This document shows positions 16,027 to 28,950 of a stretch of DNA of 64,000 nt, one piece after another. The position numbers and the translations under genes were made by a program. This stretch comes from Brockia lithotrophica (GTDB taxonomy: Bacteria > Bacillota > Bacilli > Thermicanales > DSM-22653): positions 78,313 to 142,312 of the forward strand of contig PEBW01000006.1 of the NCBI GenBank assembly GCA_003050565.1, read 5' to 3'. The stretch's first letter is position 1, and the number at the start of each line of letters is the position of its first letter. Under the pieces are notes generated by a model, which did not search any database, was not told the origin of the DNA, and saw nothing but the letters and a program-made list of their open reading frames with translations.

Positions 16027-17130
16027 CTAGCCGCGTGCCATCGCTTCTTTGAGGTGGCGGCGTATGAGCACGGCCCGCCGTTCGTCACGTTCCGCAGGCC
16101 CCAAACTCTCGCCAAAGGCGTACTGAAGGAAATTGGGGCGGATCATCACCCAAAGTTCGCGCAGCGCACGGGGCGGAATGCCTCGCACGAGTCCGAGATG
16201 CACCCCGAGGAGGACGTCGGAGACGCGCTCCATCGCCTCGCGCGTGGCAATGCGCCTGGCGGAGGTGAGGATTCCGTAACTCCGGTAAATCCTATCTTCC
16301 AAGGCGACGCGATCCTCGCGGAGGAGGGCGTCCCGTGCGCGGCGTTCCTGTTCGATGACCTGGCGGGCGATGCCGAGGAGGTTTTCCAAGAGCTCGCCCT
16401 CGCTCAAGCCCAAGGTCACCTGGTTGGAAATTTGGTAGAGGTTCCCCTCCGCCTCCGTTCCCTCGCCGTAGATCCCGCGCACGACGAGTCCAACCTTTTG
16501 CACGGCCTCGACGACCTGACCCAGGGTGCGCGTGAGCGCGAGGGCGGGAAGGTGGAGCATCACAGATGCCCGCATCCCCGTCCCCACGTTGGTGGGACAG
16601 GCGGTGAGGAAACCGTAGCGCGGGTCAAAGGCGATGTCCAGATGCTCGGCCAAAAGATCGTCCACGCGGTCCGCCTCGCGGTAGGCCTCGTGCAGGGCAA
16701 GTCCCGCCGCAAAGGCCTGCAGACGAAGGTGATCTTCTTCGTTTACCATGAGGCTTACCGCCTCGTCGTCGCGGACGACCACGGCCCCCCAGGGGTTTTC
16801 CGCCAAAAGCGGGCTGGTGAGGTGCTTTTCCACGAGAATCCCCCGGGCAAAGGGGGGGATCTCCCCCATACGGATCCGCACGTAGTGCGCCGCATCGGGA
16901 AAGGACGCGAGGGCGGATTCCACACGGGCGAGCACCGCCTGGGCGTCGCGGGTCCGCATGGCCGTCGGAAAGGAAAACTCCCGAAGGTTGCGCGCGAGAC
17001 GTACGCGGCTAGAGACGGCCACGTCCCCTTCCGACCTCTCTTCCCGAAGGGCGGTTCCGAGGGGGGTGCGGAGAAATCGGTCCACCTCGCCGCCCAGGGG
17101 AGCAAAGGAACGCGCGCGTTCTTCCGCCAT
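16027..17130 (-). CDS. mcsB: Protein-arginine kinase McsB
   Basis: About 367 residues. It phosphorylates protein arginines as a degradation tag for ClpCP. Visible are the phosphagen-kinase-like motifs [23 protein letters not shown], and [20 protein letters not shown], and the C-terminal [16 protein letters not shown] region with the Arg residues of the allosteric pocket. The ATG follows GGAGGCGG and comes 14 bases after mcsA, with which it forms the active complex. Confidence 0.95.
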   Translation of the reverse strand: MAEERARSFAPLGGEVDRFLRTPLGTALREERSEGDVAVSSRVRLARNLREFSFPTAMRTRDAQAVLARVESALASFPDAAHYVRIRMGEIPPFARGILVEKHLTSPLLAENPWGAVVVRDDEAVSLMVNEEDHLRLQAFAAGLALHEAYREADRVDDLLAEHLDIAFDPRYGFLTACPTNVGTGMRASVMLHLPALALTRTLGQVVEAVQKVGLVVRGIYGEGTEAEGNLYQISNQVTLGLSEGELLENLLGIARQVIEQERRARDALLREDRVALEDRIYRSYGILTSARRIATREAMERVSDVLLGVHLGLVRGIPPRALRELWVMIRPNFLQYAFGESLGPAERDERRAVLIRRHLKEAMARG

Positions 17131-17144
17131 ACCATCCGCCTCCT

Positions 17145-17711
17145 TTAGCCTGTCCGGCCGCCGAGCTCGTTTTCAAGGGAGCGGATTTCATCCCGGATCC
17201 GCGCCGCTTCCTCGTACGCCTCTTCTTCGACCTTGCGTCGAAGTTCCGCGCGAAGCTCCTCGAGCCTTTTTTTGAGGTGGGAAGAGGGGTCGCGGGCGGG
17301 GGATTTTCCCCGATGCTCGCTTGCCCCGTGGATGCGACGAAAGAGCGGCGCAAGGCGTGGACGAAAGGCCTCGTAGCACTCGCTGCACCCGAACTTCCCT
17401 TTTTCCCGAAATTCCCGCCACGTCATCCCGCACTTCGGACAACGCAGGTCGTCTTCTCGCTCCCGCGGAGAACCTTCTTTTCCGCCGAGCGACCCGAAGA
17501 AACTTTGAAGCATTTCGGGAAGAGGAAAAAACGTCGAGGAAAACGGTTGCAGACCTTCCACGAAGGGCTTAAACTCCTCCGGAAACGGCGGAGGGAGCTC
17601 TCCCAGCTCGCGCGCGCACTCTTCGCACAGGTGGAGCTCCACCTTCTGATCGCCGACCACCTTGGTGATGTGGACCGTCGCCGGGCGCTTCTTACAGCGT
17701 TCACAGAGCAT
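17145..17711 (-). CDS. mcsA: McsA, activator of the McsB arginine kinase
   Basis: About 188 residues. The four CxxC zinc knuckles are visible: CERC near the N-terminus, CEEC about 30 residues later, then CPKC and CSEC around the middle. The C-terminus is a UVR-like coiled coil (HLKKRLEELRAELRRKVEEEAYEEAARIRDEI). McsA binds and stimulates McsB and modulates CtsR. The open frame continues far upstream inside ctsR, but ATG 17711, overlapping the ctsR stop by 11 bases, gives the family N-terminus MLCERCKKRPAT. Confidence 0.94.
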   Translation of the reverse strand: MLCERCKKRPATVHITKVVGDQKVELHLCEECARELGELPPPFPEEFKPFVEGLQPFSSTFFPLPEMLQSFFGSLGGKEGSPREREDDLRCPKCGMTWREFREKGKFGCSECYEAFRPRLAPLFRRIHGASEHRGKSPARDPSSHLKKRLEELRAELRRKVEEEAYEEAARIRDEIRSLENELGGRTG

Positions 17712-18198
17712 CCCCTTTCCCCCTTTCCGCCGCGCGTAAGGAGAGAACCTCCAAAAGGCGGCGCAAAATCCTCCCGCGCAACAAGTCCCGCTCCTCCGCC
17801 CGGCCGCCGAGGACTTCCGGGGCAAGGAGAGCCCCGACGAGTTCCCCTTCTTCGCGCGAGAGAACCCCCTCCTGCACGAGAAAATCCAGAAGGCCTTGAG
17901 CTTCGTGGTACGAGAACTTCGTCCCCTCCGCCGCAACGCGCTCGACGAGTTTTCCCCAAGTTTTGGGAAGAGCGACGCGGGCAATGCGCAAAAACCCCGC
18001 CATCCCCCGCCGGCTCTCGACTACATATCCGTGGCACAAGGTGAAGCGCGTAGAGATCACGTAGTTGATCTGGGAAGGGGCGACGCGGAAGATCTCCGCA
18101 AGCTCCGACCTTCGGACGACGACCGTCCCGGTCGGGCTTTCGTCGAGCAGGCGTTTGAGGTACGCTTCGATGGTATCGGCAAGCGAAGCCATCCTCAT
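17701..18198 (-). CDS. ctsR: Class III stress transcriptional repressor CtsR
   Basis: About 165 residues. The winged helix-turn-helix half (SLADTIEAYLKRLL, VVRRSELAEIFRVAPSQINYVISTRFT) includes the RGMAGFLRIARV segment, which corresponds to the heat-sensing glycine wing (GRGGGGYIRI in B. subtilis) but is less glycine-rich here (RRGMAGF). The C-terminal dimer/McsB-interaction domain follows. It represses its own operon and other clp genes at normal temperature. GGAGGGAGGGG precedes ATG 18198; ATG 18192 is an equal candidate. First gene of ctsR-mcsA-mcsB-clpC. Confidence 0.93.
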   Translation of the reverse strand: MRMASLADTIEAYLKRLLDESPTGTVVVRRSELAEIFRVAPSQINYVISTRFTLCHGYVVESRRGMAGFLRIARVALPKTWGKLVERVAAEGTKFSYHEAQGLLDFLVQEGVLSREEGELVGALLAPEVLGGRAEERDLLRGRILRRLLEVLSLRAAERGKGDAL

Positions 18199-18285
18199 CC
18201 CCTCCCTCCGCCTCGACCCTTCGCACTTCCTAGCGTACCCGGAACCTCGGGCCGGAGAAATCCCGGAAGTACGGAGGGAGCCTTA

Positions 18286-18309
18286 TCTGACTATCTCTGA
18301 TGTTTGAAG
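18286..18309 (-). promoter_or_regulatory. Putative CtsR operator (diverged)
   Basis: The minus strand holds CATCAGA-GAT-AGTCAGA, directly preceded by CTTCAAA. This is the heptad-3-heptad layout of the CtsR box (RGTCAAA-NAN-RGTCAAA) with changes at several positions. It overlaps the -10 and start region of the ctsR promoter, the usual place for autorepression. Confidence 0.5.
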
Positions 18310-18337
18310 TATACCACACCCTCTGCCTTCCTGGCAA
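18308..18337 (-). promoter_or_regulatory. Sigma-A promoter of ctsR-mcsA-mcsB-clpC
   Basis: Minus strand TTGCCA (18332-18337), 18-base spacer, TATACT (18308-18313) with an upstream TG pair one base from the -10 (TGGTATACT). Confidence 0.8.
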
Positions 18338-18395
18338 GAAAAGGGCGCCACCGCTCCCCGGGGCGTTCCTTCATTCCTCCCCCGACGAAAGCGGC

Positions 18396-19100
18396 TCACG
18401 CGGGAGAGATTCCGCCTCCCACTTCCCCCTGCGACTTCCGCGCAAGGAGGACACGGACCGCTTCGGGAAAGCTTTGGACGTACACATCTGCGCCCCGGAG
18501 CTCTTCCGGGGATCCGTATCCGTACGTGCACGCAATGCGGTGCAGGCCGTGCGCGGTCCCCGCTTCCACGTCGCTCACGCGGTCCCCTACGATTGCCCCT
18601 TCCGCAGGCGAAAGGCCGTGCTCGTCCAGAATTCGGCCTACGAGTTCTTCTTTTCGGACAACACGAAACGAAAAGGCGTCGTAAACTCCGGAGAAATACG
18701 GCCGAAGAGAAAAACGCTCCAGGATCTTGGTCAGGTAGTTCGCCTCCCCGTTCGAAGCGATGTAGAGGGCCAGCCCTGATGCCGCAAGTTCGGAAATTCC
18801 CTCCACCACTCCGGGATAGAGTCTTCCCTCGCCCGCCTCCAAAAGTTCGAGTTCTTTGGCGCGCATCGTACGGTCGGCCCAGAGGGCGAGTTCCGGATCG
18901 TCGAACCCGAGGAGGGTGCGCCACATCTTCCGATACGTCATCCCCAACGTCTTGCGGAGGTCTTCCTCCGGGGGGAGGGCGACGGCAACACCGCGTTCCC
19001 GAAGGGCACGGAAGGTGTGGACAAAGGCGGGAAAGGCGACGCTCCAGGCGTCGAAAAGGGTTCCGTCCATGTCGAAAACGACAAAGCGAAGTCCTCCCAC
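18396..19100 (-). CDS. HAD-superfamily phosphatase (PGP/PpaX-like)
   Basis: About 234 residues. The HAD motifs are complete: VVFDMDGTLFD (nucleophile Asp), LYIASNGEAN (motif II), the Lys of KEELVGRILDE, and IVGDRVSDVEAGTAHG (motif III). A helical cap lies between motifs I and II, as in phosphoglycolate phosphatase or pyrophosphatase PpaX types. The substrate cannot be assigned. The GTG start is preceded by GGGAGAG. It lies between the rhomboid gene and the ctsR promoter. Confidence 0.85.
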   Translation of the reverse strand: MGGLRFVVFDMDGTLFDAWSVAFPAFVHTFRALRERGVAVALPPEEDLRKTLGMTYRKMWRTLLGFDDPELALWADRTMRAKELELLEAGEGRLYPGVVEGISELAASGLALYIASNGEANYLTKILERFSLRPYFSGVYDAFSFRVVRKEELVGRILDEHGLSPAEGAIVGDRVSDVEAGTAHGLHRIACTYGYGSPEELRGADVYVQSFPEAVRVLLARKSQGEVGGGISPA

Positions 19101-19180
19101 GTTTCGTTCTCTCCCTTCGCGGCGCAGAGGGGTATGCCGCTTTTACGTCTTCGGTGTGGAGCTCGAGGGTCGCCCCCGCC

Positions 19181-19783
19181 CTAGGAAAAGGGATAGTACT
19201 TTCCCCCGTGGTAAAGGGCACCGAAAAAGAAACCGCCCAGAAACCCCCCGACATGGCCGAAGAAGCTGATCCCGGGGATGAAGCTCTGAACGAACCCGAA
19301 GAGGAGGAGAAAGAGGACTACCTGCCGAGAAGCGGCATCGATCCAAATCGCCCGCTTCCAGATGTAGTAGAGGTAGAGGCCGAGAAAGCCGTAGACGATC
19401 CCCGATGCACCGATTACGGGAGGTGACGAGGTCACGAGGAGGAAGAGGGTCGTCGAGGCGATTGCGGTGAAGAGAAAGAGGAGGTACCCCATCTTTCCCA
19501 CGCGGGTTTCGATAGGCGGAGAAAGGAGGTAGACGTAAAAGGCGTTGAAGAGCACGTGGAGGAAGTCTGCGTGGAGGAAGACGGCCGTCACGGGGCGCCA
19601 GAACTGCCCGCGGACGAAGCTCGAAGGATCGAAGGCGCCCCAAGCGTACAAAGGACCCTCGAGCCCGAGGGGAACGAGCAGGCGCGAAAAGACGTACGTC
19701 CCGAGGATGAGGGTCAGAAAAACCGTCGTCAGGGGGTAAGCCCGGACGAACCTTTCCGGAGTCTCCGTACGCAAAAAAATCAC
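19181..19783 (-). CDS. Rhomboid-family intramembrane serine protease
   Basis: About 200 residues with six hydrophobic segments. The catalytic pair is present: Ser in GASGIVYGFLG and His in SFFGHVGGFLGG; the upstream HADFLHVLFNAFYVYLL supplies the conserved His/Asn of transmembrane segment 2. Rhomboids cleave transmembrane substrates inside the membrane; the substrate here is unknown. It starts with GTG after GAGGGT. The minimal six-helix form is typical of bacterial rhomboids. Confidence 0.9.
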   Translation of the reverse strand: MIFLRTETPERFVRAYPLTTVFLTLILGTYVFSRLLVPLGLEGPLYAWGAFDPSSFVRGQFWRPVTAVFLHADFLHVLFNAFYVYLLSPPIETRVGKMGYLLFLFTAIASTTLFLLVTSSPPVIGASGIVYGFLGLYLYYIWKRAIWIDAASRQVVLFLLLFGFVQSFIPGISFFGHVGGFLGGFFFGALYHGGKYYPFS

Positions 19784-19877
19784 GGGCGTCTACCCTCTCT
19801 TTCTCCGCCTCGGAAGGCGGCTTTCTGCACGCCCACGCGACGAAGCCGAGGCAAAGTCCGAATGCGATCCCGTAGCC

Positions 19878-20429
19878 TCAAACGCGATCGGTCCTCGACG
19901 GCCATTCGCTCTCCAGGAGGCCGTACACGACGTGGTCCACGTAACGATCCCCCAGCCACTCCACTTCCCTGAGTACGCCCTCCTCACGAAACCCCAAGCG
20001 CTCCGCAACGCGTCGGCTGCGCGTATTTTCCACTGCCGCGCGGATCTCGATCCGGTGAAGGCGCATGTGGCGAAAGGCGTATTCCACGAGCACTCTCACC
20101 GCGCGCGTCATGATCCCGCGCCCTTGAAAGGGAGGGGCGAGCCAGTAGCCCAGGGACGTGTTTCGATGCGTCCAGTCGATTCGGTGCATCCCGAGGAAGC
20201 CGACGATCCGCCGATCGTACAAAATCACCGTCTGATAACCTTCGCCGCGCTCCTCTTGGCGCAGGGCCGCCTCTATCATGGCATACACGTCGCGCAACGT
20301 CGTCGTGCGGACCCAAGGAAGAAAGGGAGCAAGGGATGCGCGGTGGGCGTCCAAGACGATGTACAGCTCCTCGGCGTCGTACCAGCGCACGGGGCGAAGG
20401 AGTACGTGTTCGTCCACAATCCACTCCAT
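19878..20429 (-). CDS. GNAT acetyltransferase, RimJ/RimL-like
   Basis: About 183 residues. GNAT fold with the acetyl-CoA-binding motif (GYWLAPPFQGRGIMTRAVRVLVEYAF) and the family ending NTRSRRVAERLGFREEGVLREVEWLGDRYVDHVVYGLL. Such proteins acetylate ribosomal proteins L12/S5 or other N-termini; the exact target is not predictable. GAAGGGG precedes the ATG. It follows lysS by 15 bases, probably on the same transcript. Confidence 0.85.
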   Translation of the reverse strand: MEWIVDEHVLLRPVRWYDAEELYIVLDAHRASLAPFLPWVRTTTLRDVYAMIEAALRQEERGEGYQTVILYDRRIVGFLGMHRIDWTHRNTSLGYWLAPPFQGRGIMTRAVRVLVEYAFRHMRLHRIEIRAAVENTRSRRVAERLGFREEGVLREVEWLGDRYVDHVVYGLLESEWPSRTDRV

Positions 20430-20444
20430 GGAAGGCCCCTTCTC

Positions 20445-22485
<2,041 letters not shown>

Positions 22486-22573
22486 GCTGCATTCCCCCTT
22501 TCCCCCTGCCCGCGGAGGGCGCGCAAGGCAGAGGGTCCTGCGGACTCCTTTGTGCGCGTCGGCGTTACCGCCC

Positions 22574-22602
22574 ATTGTAGCCACGGGAACCTCCGTTGTC
22601 AA
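22574..22602 (-). promoter_or_regulatory. Sigma-A promoter of greA-lysS
   Basis: Minus strand TTGACA (22597-22602), 17-base spacer, TACAAT (22574-22579), about 90 bases before the greA start. Confidence 0.88.
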
Positions 22603-22628
22603 CGGCGTGTCCGCAGCCCGGTCTGCCT

Positions 22629-23630
22629 TTACGAAAAAGTCCGGGTTTCTTTTCGGGAGAAGGAGATTTCGCGCACGCGGGTAAAGAACGCCTCGACGTC
22701 GGCGAGGGTTTGGACGCGAACCGCCTCTTCCCGAAGACGGGCGGCCTGCGGCAAACCCTTCAGGTACCAGGCGAGGTGGCGTCGCATCTCGCGCACCGCC
22801 CGGGCTTCCCCCTTGAGCGCGAGGAGGCGCCGGAGATGTTCGCGGGCGAGGGCGACCCGCTCTTCCGGTGTCGGTTCCGGGAGGAGATCGCCGGTCCGGA
22901 GGTAATGCACCGTGCGGTGGAGGATCCAAGGGTTCCCCAGAGCCGCGCGCCCGATCATCACGGCATCCGCCCCCGTCACTTCGAGCATCCGCTTCGCGTC
23001 CTGAGGAGAACGGACGTCTCCGTTTCCGATCACCGGAATGGCCACCGCTTCGCGGACGCGGCGGATCCAGCTCCAGTCGGCGTTTCCCGAATACCCTTGC
23101 GCCCGCGTGCGCGCGTGCACGGCCACCGCCGCACCACCCCCCGCCTCTACGGCACGGGCCACCTCCACGGCAGTGATGGAACGTTCGTCCCACCCCAGGC
23201 GGATCTTTGCCGTGACGGGAAGGCGTACGGCATCGGTCAGGGCACGAAAGAGCGCTTCCACACGCCGCGGCTCACGGAGCCATGCGGCACCTGCGAAGTT
23301 CTTTACGACTTTGGGCGCCGGGCAGCCGAGGTTTACGTCGATGAGGTCGGCGTCCGTCTCCGCCTCCACGATGCGCGCCGCCTCGGCGAGAACGGCGATG
23401 TCGTTGCCGAAGAGCTGAAGGGCAACCGGGTGCTCGTCGGGATCGAGGACGAGAAACTGCCGCGTCTGGGGATTCCGCCGGACGATCCCGTCGGCGGAAA
23501 CCATTTCCGTGTAGATGAGGGAGGCACCGAGGCGCCGGGCCAGCACGCGAAAGGCGACGTTGGTCACGCCGGCCATAGGAGCGAGGACGACGGGCGTCTC
23601 CAGCGTGAGGTGCGCCAACTTCCAGGGCAC
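22629..23630 (-). CDS. dusB: tRNA-dihydrouridine synthase DusB
   Basis: About 333 residues. FMN-dependent TIM barrel that reduces uridine in tRNA. Visible are [29 protein letters not shown] with the catalytic Cys, [23 protein letters not shown] and [16 protein letters not shown] for FMN binding. GTG 23630 has GGGGAGGGA upstream and begins just before the barrel; the frame is open to 23864 but that would add an unrelated Pro/Arg-rich stretch. It follows the folate genes, as in B. subtilis. Confidence 0.92.
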   Translation of the reverse strand: MPWKLAHLTLETPVVLAPMAGVTNVAFRVLARRLGASLIYTEMVSADGIVRRNPQTRQFLVLDPDEHPVALQLFGNDIAVLAEAARIVEAETDADLIDVNLGCPAPKVVKNFAGAAWLREPRRVEALFRALTDAVRLPVTAKIRLGWDERSITAVEVARAVEAGGGAAVAVHARTRAQGYSGNADWSWIRRVREAVAIPVIGNGDVRSPQDAKRMLEVTGADAVMIGRAALGNPWILHRTVHYLRTGDLLPEPTPEERVALAREHLRRLLALKGEARAVREMRRHLAWYLKGLPQAARLREEAVRVQTLADVEAFFTRVREISFSRKETRTFS

Positions 23631-23680
23631 GGAAATCCCTCCCCAGTGCGAAACGCGTCCGGAGACTCGGACGGCGGAAA

Positions 23681-24223
23681 TCAACTTCCGCAAAGAAAGT
23701 CGGACAAACGGAGGAGGTCCTCCGCCGCAAACCACCGGCGGATTCCGCGGCGGTCGGTCTCGCGCAACCTCGCCCAAAACGAGATCGCCGCTTCCCCCGA
23801 TCGCGGGTCCCGAAGGTCGGGCGACACGTCGAGGAGGGGCCGTAGGACGAAGGGGCGTTCCCACATCCGCGGGTGGGGAAGTACGAGGCGAGGAGAATCC
23901 CGGACGACGTCGCCGTAGAGGAGAAGGTCGGCGTCGAGGGGGCGCGGGAGGACCTTCCCCTTTTCTGCGGGATCACGCCCGAGCGCGCGCTCGAGCTGTT
24001 CGAGACGGTCGAGCACGACCTCCGGAGGACGATCCCCGGCATCCGCGTGGAGGACGGCGTTGAGGTACGGAGGCTGTGGCCCCTCCACCCCCCACGGCTC
24101 CGTCTCGTACACGGGAGAAACCGCGAGGAGTACGAACTCTTTTCGCAGGGCGTTCAGGGCGCAGGCGAGGTTCCGGAGCCGCACGCCGAGGTTGGAACCG
24201 AGCGCGATCCAAAGGTGCGCCAA
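23681..24223 (-). CDS. folK: 6-hydroxymethyl-7,8-dihydropterin pyrophosphokinase
   Basis: About 180 residues. It transfers pyrophosphate from ATP to hydroxymethyl-dihydropterin in folate synthesis. Motifs: WIALGSNLGVRLRNL, SPVYETEPWG and RPLDADLLLYG with the metal-binding Asp pair, LPHPRMWERPFVLRPLLD. TTG 24223 is chosen: GGGGAGAAGG lies just before and the family N-terminus follows. The open frame runs much farther upstream in the shadow of folB, so the start is the least certain part. Confidence 0.88.
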   Translation of the reverse strand: MAHLWIALGSNLGVRLRNLACALNALRKEFVLLAVSPVYETEPWGVEGPQPPYLNAVLHADAGDRPPEVVLDRLEQLERALGRDPAEKGKVLPRPLDADLLLYGDVVRDSPRLVLPHPRMWERPFVLRPLLDVSPDLRDPRSGEAAISFWARLRETDRRGIRRWFAAEDLLRLSDFLCGS

Positions 24224-24330
24224 TGCCTTCTCCCCGCCTTCGTGCAGCGTACCGGTAACACCGGATTCTGAAGCTTTCGGCGACCTCCCCAGTTCATCAC
24301 CGGAGGCATGCCCTGCCGGCCGATGCCCGC

Positions 24331-24828
24331 CTACGACCGTTCCGACGGTTCGGGATGTACGACCTCTCCGCCCGAAGGCGTGACCGGGAGCGCAGAAGCG
24401 GCGGAGTTCGCGAGCTCGGAGGCGAAGTCCGATCTCGTGCGGGCAATGCGCACCCCCACGGCTTCCATCGCCCCGGGGATAGGCGGGCTCAGCTTCTCCA
24501 ACACGACGACGAGACCCTCGACCCGAGGAAATCGACGGAGGACGGAAAGGGCGATGGTGTCGGCGATCTTCTCGAGCAAGCGGGCCTGCGTGCGTTCGAC
24601 GACCTCGGCGATCACGGCGTATACTTCGCTGTAATCTAAGGTGTCCCGCAGGCGGTCGCTCTTGCCGGCCTCTCGCAAGGAGAGAAAGAGCTCGACGTCT
24701 ACGCGAAACCGTTGGCCGAGCACCCGCTCCTCGGAACGCACGCCGTGGTGGGCGTAAAAGAGGAGGCCGCGAAGGAAAATGGCGTCGCTTGCCCACGGGT
24801 CCGAAGGACGGTCGGGGCGATCTCCCAT
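24331..24828 (-). CDS. folB: Dihydroneopterin aldolase
   Basis: About 165 residues, longer than the usual 120. The core has FLRGLLFYAHHGVRSEERVLGQRF, LDYSEVYAVIAEVV, RLLEKIADTIALSVLRRFP and VVVLEKLSPPIPGAMEAVGVRI. About 40 extra residues follow this last block, rich in Ala/Ser/Pro, with no recognised domain. ATG 24828 has GAGGTGA 6 bases upstream. It lies between folP and folK; the 107 bases to folK are longer than elsewhere in this cluster. Confidence 0.9.
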   Translation of the reverse strand: MGDRPDRPSDPWASDAIFLRGLLFYAHHGVRSEERVLGQRFRVDVELFLSLREAGKSDRLRDTLDYSEVYAVIAEVVERTQARLLEKIADTIALSVLRRFPRVEGLVVVLEKLSPPIPGAMEAVGVRIARTRSDFASELANSAASALPVTPSGGEVVHPEPSERS

Positions 24829-24833
24829 CTCGA

Positions 24834-26057
24834 TCACCTCGAAGAGAGCCACGCTTCCGGGTATGCCGCCGCCGCTACGACTTGAAGTGCGCGACGCGTC
24901 GCCGCGACGTCGTGGACGCGGAGGATGTGCGCTCCGCGGGCGGCGGCGAGGACGGCGGCAGCAAGGCTTGCCTCCAAACGCTCGGCGACCGAAGCGCCCG
25001 TGATGGCCCCCAAAAAGCGCTTGCGGCTTGCGCCTACGAGCACGGGATAGCCCCAGGCGACGAGCTCTTCGAGGTCGCGGAGGAGGACGAGGTTGTCGGC
25101 GGTCGTCTTGCCGAACCCGAATCCGGGATCGACGATGACCTGCTCTCGCCTTCCTCCCGCCTCGAGCAGGCGTTCGATAACCGCCGCAAGGTCGGCGATG
25201 ACCGCCCGCATGGAAAGGGGGTTCTCTCGCCGCTCTTCTTCCGCAAAATCCAGGCGGTGCATGAGCACCACGGGCACTCCGCTGCGGACGACGAGGGGGA
25301 GCATCGCCGCATCGTCGGCGAGGGCGGAGACGTCGTTGATCATGTGTGCGCCGCAGGCGAGAGCTCGCTCGGCGACCGCGGCGGAGCGCGTATCTACGGA
25401 GATAGGCAACGGGTAGTTCCGAAGGGCGCAGAGGACGGGCTCGAGTCTCCGCCACTGCTCTTCGGGAGCGACCGGCGTGGCTCCGGGGCGCGTAGACTCC
25501 GCCCCGACGTCCAAGAGATCGGCCCCCTCTTCGGCGATCTCCCACGCCCGCCGTACGGCGCTCTCGGGGGAGAAGAAGCGCCCCCCGTCGGAAAAAGAAT
25601 CCGGCGTGACGTTGAGAATCCCCATGACGAGGGGGCGTTCACCGACGACGAGCGGCGACGCCCCGTGGGGAAGGGGGATTTCCTGCCGGCGCGGCGCGCG
25701 CACGGCCTCCGCGAGCAGGCGCGCGAGTTCCGCAAGCCCGAAAGGTTGGGACTTTAACTTGCGAAGAAACGGCGAGAGGCGCTTCCGCGGGAGAAGGAGG
25801 AGGGCGTCCGTAGTTTCGACGCGTAGCGCGGCCACCCCGCGGTGCACGGCGAGGTCTCCGCCGGCGGCGAGGGCCTCCTGCTTGAGGAGGTTTGCCGCCT
25901 TCAGGGAAAGCCTCTCGATCCAGAAGAGAACCACTTCCCCTTTGGGGGCCATGAGGGCGACGCCCGTAGCGTCGGCCCCCGTTGCCCGGAGGTAGGCGCG
26001 CAGACGCTCCGGCGGCAGAGGAGGGAGGCGGCGGACGCGCGGGGTTTGCTTGGCCAT
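24834..26057 (-). CDS. folP: Dihydropteroate synthase with N-terminal extension domain
   Basis: About 407 residues. The C-terminal 270 residues are a normal TIM-barrel DHPS: VMGILNVTPDSFSDGG, DVGAESTRPGA, PISVDTRS, HMINDVSAL, VPVVLMH, DPGFGFGKT, LVGASRKRF and LRVHDVAATRRAL. The N-terminal 130 residues form an extra domain (LKQEALAAGGDLAVHRGVAALR) known from longer DHPS proteins of Clostridia and some thermophiles; its role is not settled. ATG 26057 is preceded by GAGGTG. It starts the fol cluster directly after coaX; the pab genes of B. subtilis are missing here. Confidence 0.93.
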   Translation of the reverse strand: MAKQTPRVRRLPPLPPERLRAYLRATGADATGVALMAPKGEVVLFWIERLSLKAANLLKQEALAAGGDLAVHRGVAALRVETTDALLLLPRKRLSPFLRKLKSQPFGLAELARLLAEAVRAPRRQEIPLPHGASPLVVGERPLVMGILNVTPDSFSDGGRFFSPESAVRRAWEIAEEGADLLDVGAESTRPGATPVAPEEQWRRLEPVLCALRNYPLPISVDTRSAAVAERALACGAHMINDVSALADDAAMLPLVVRSGVPVVLMHRLDFAEEERRENPLSMRAVIADLAAVIERLLEAGGRREQVIVDPGFGFGKTTADNLVLLRDLEELVAWGYPVLVGASRKRFLGAITGASVAERLEASLAAAVLAAARGAHILRVHDVAATRRALQVVAAAAYPEAWLSSR

Positions 26058-26067
26058 CTGCTTCACC

Positions 26068-26847
26068 TCATACGTCGTGCATCCGGTTTTTCCGGTATAC
26101 CGTCCAAAGGCCGTACAAGGTGAGTTCCGGATCGTAGCGGTCGATTTCCCGGGAGGCGCGGGCGAAGGGCTCCCCCAGCCCCCCCGTGGCGATGACCTGC
26201 GTCGAACTCGGGAGAAGGGCCTTGAGGCGCCGCAAGATTCCCTCCACCTGGCCGAGCGTCCCGTAGAAGAGTCCTGCCTGAAGGGCGTCCACGGTGTTCT
26301 TCCCCAGAGGGCTCGGAGGAGCTTCCAGAGCGACCTTGGGGAGCTTGGCCGTGCGCGTGAAGAGGGCCTCCATTCCGATCTCCACGCCGGGGGCGATCAC
26401 CCCCCCTTCGTAGGCACCATCCGCGCCGATCACGTCGAAAGTGGTCGCCGTACCGAAGTCCACGACGATGGCGGGAGCGCCGTAGCGCTCTCGGGCACCG
26501 ACGGCGTTGGCCAATCGGTCGGCTCCGAGCTCGCGGGGGTTGTCGATGCGGATGGGGATCCCCGTTCGCACGCCGGGGCCGAGGATCAAGGGGTCGACGC
26601 CGAACAGCGCCCGCGCCGCCTCGCGCAGGGAAGACGTAAGGGGAGGGACGACGCTCCCCAAGACCACTCCTTCGACTTCCCCCGAAAGTCGCCCGGCGCG
26701 CGCAAGGGCGTGGGTGAAGAGGACGACCCACTCGTCCGCCGTCCGCCGCGCGTCGCTCGCAAAGCGAAAGACGTGTACGAGCTCTCCCCGGACGAAGATC
26801 CCGGCCGTAACGTTCGTATTGCCCACGTCGAGGGCGAAGATGCTCAC
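26068..26847 (-). CDS. coaX: Type III pantothenate kinase
   Basis: About 259 residues. ASKHA-fold kinase for the first step of coenzyme A synthesis. Visible: FALDVGNTNVTAG (phosphate 1 motif), GVRTGIPIRIDNPRELGADRLAN, VVDFGTATTFDVI and AIGGLGEP-like VIATGGLGEPFA near the C-terminus. GTG 26847 follows GGGAGGGGGAAGG. It lies 84 bases after ftsH, as in B. subtilis, where hslO and cysK follow; here folP follows instead. Confidence 0.92.
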   Translation of the reverse strand: MSIFALDVGNTNVTAGIFVRGELVHVFRFASDARRTADEWVVLFTHALARAGRLSGEVEGVVLGSVVPPLTSSLREAARALFGVDPLILGPGVRTGIPIRIDNPRELGADRLANAVGARERYGAPAIVVDFGTATTFDVIGADGAYEGGVIAPGVEIGMEALFTRTAKLPKVALEAPPSPLGKNTVDALQAGLFYGTLGQVEGILRRLKALLPSSTQVIATGGLGEPFARASREIDRYDPELTLYGLWTVYRKNRMHDV

Positions 26848-26931
26848 GCCTTCCCCCTCCCAACGCAGAGGTGGGGCCCCGCGCCCCACCCCCCTTCCCC
26901 GCGGACCAAACCGTTCGCCCGTGTGGGCGCT

Positions 26932-28860
<1,929 letters not shown>

Positions 28861-28897
28861 ACGGTCACTCCTCCTAGAATCCCCCGGGGTTCAAGTT

Positions 28898-28925
28898 ATT
28901 TTAGCACACCCCCCGAAAGGGGCAA
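28898..28925 (-). promoter_or_regulatory. Putative sigma-A promoter of ftsH
   Basis: Minus strand TTGCCC (28920-28925), 16-base spacer, TAAAAT (28898-28903). Confidence 0.68.
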
Positions 28926-28950
28926 AGCGCTCGAGCGCCGCGCGGTGCGA

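Noticed and set aside
18340..18366. Terminator after the HAD phosphatase gene.
   Set aside because: Only a 4-bp CGCC/GGCG stem with a large loop followed by CCCTTTT; too weak.
26871..26890. Terminator between ftsH and coaX.
   Set aside because: The GTGGGGC/GCCCCAC stem has no T-run.
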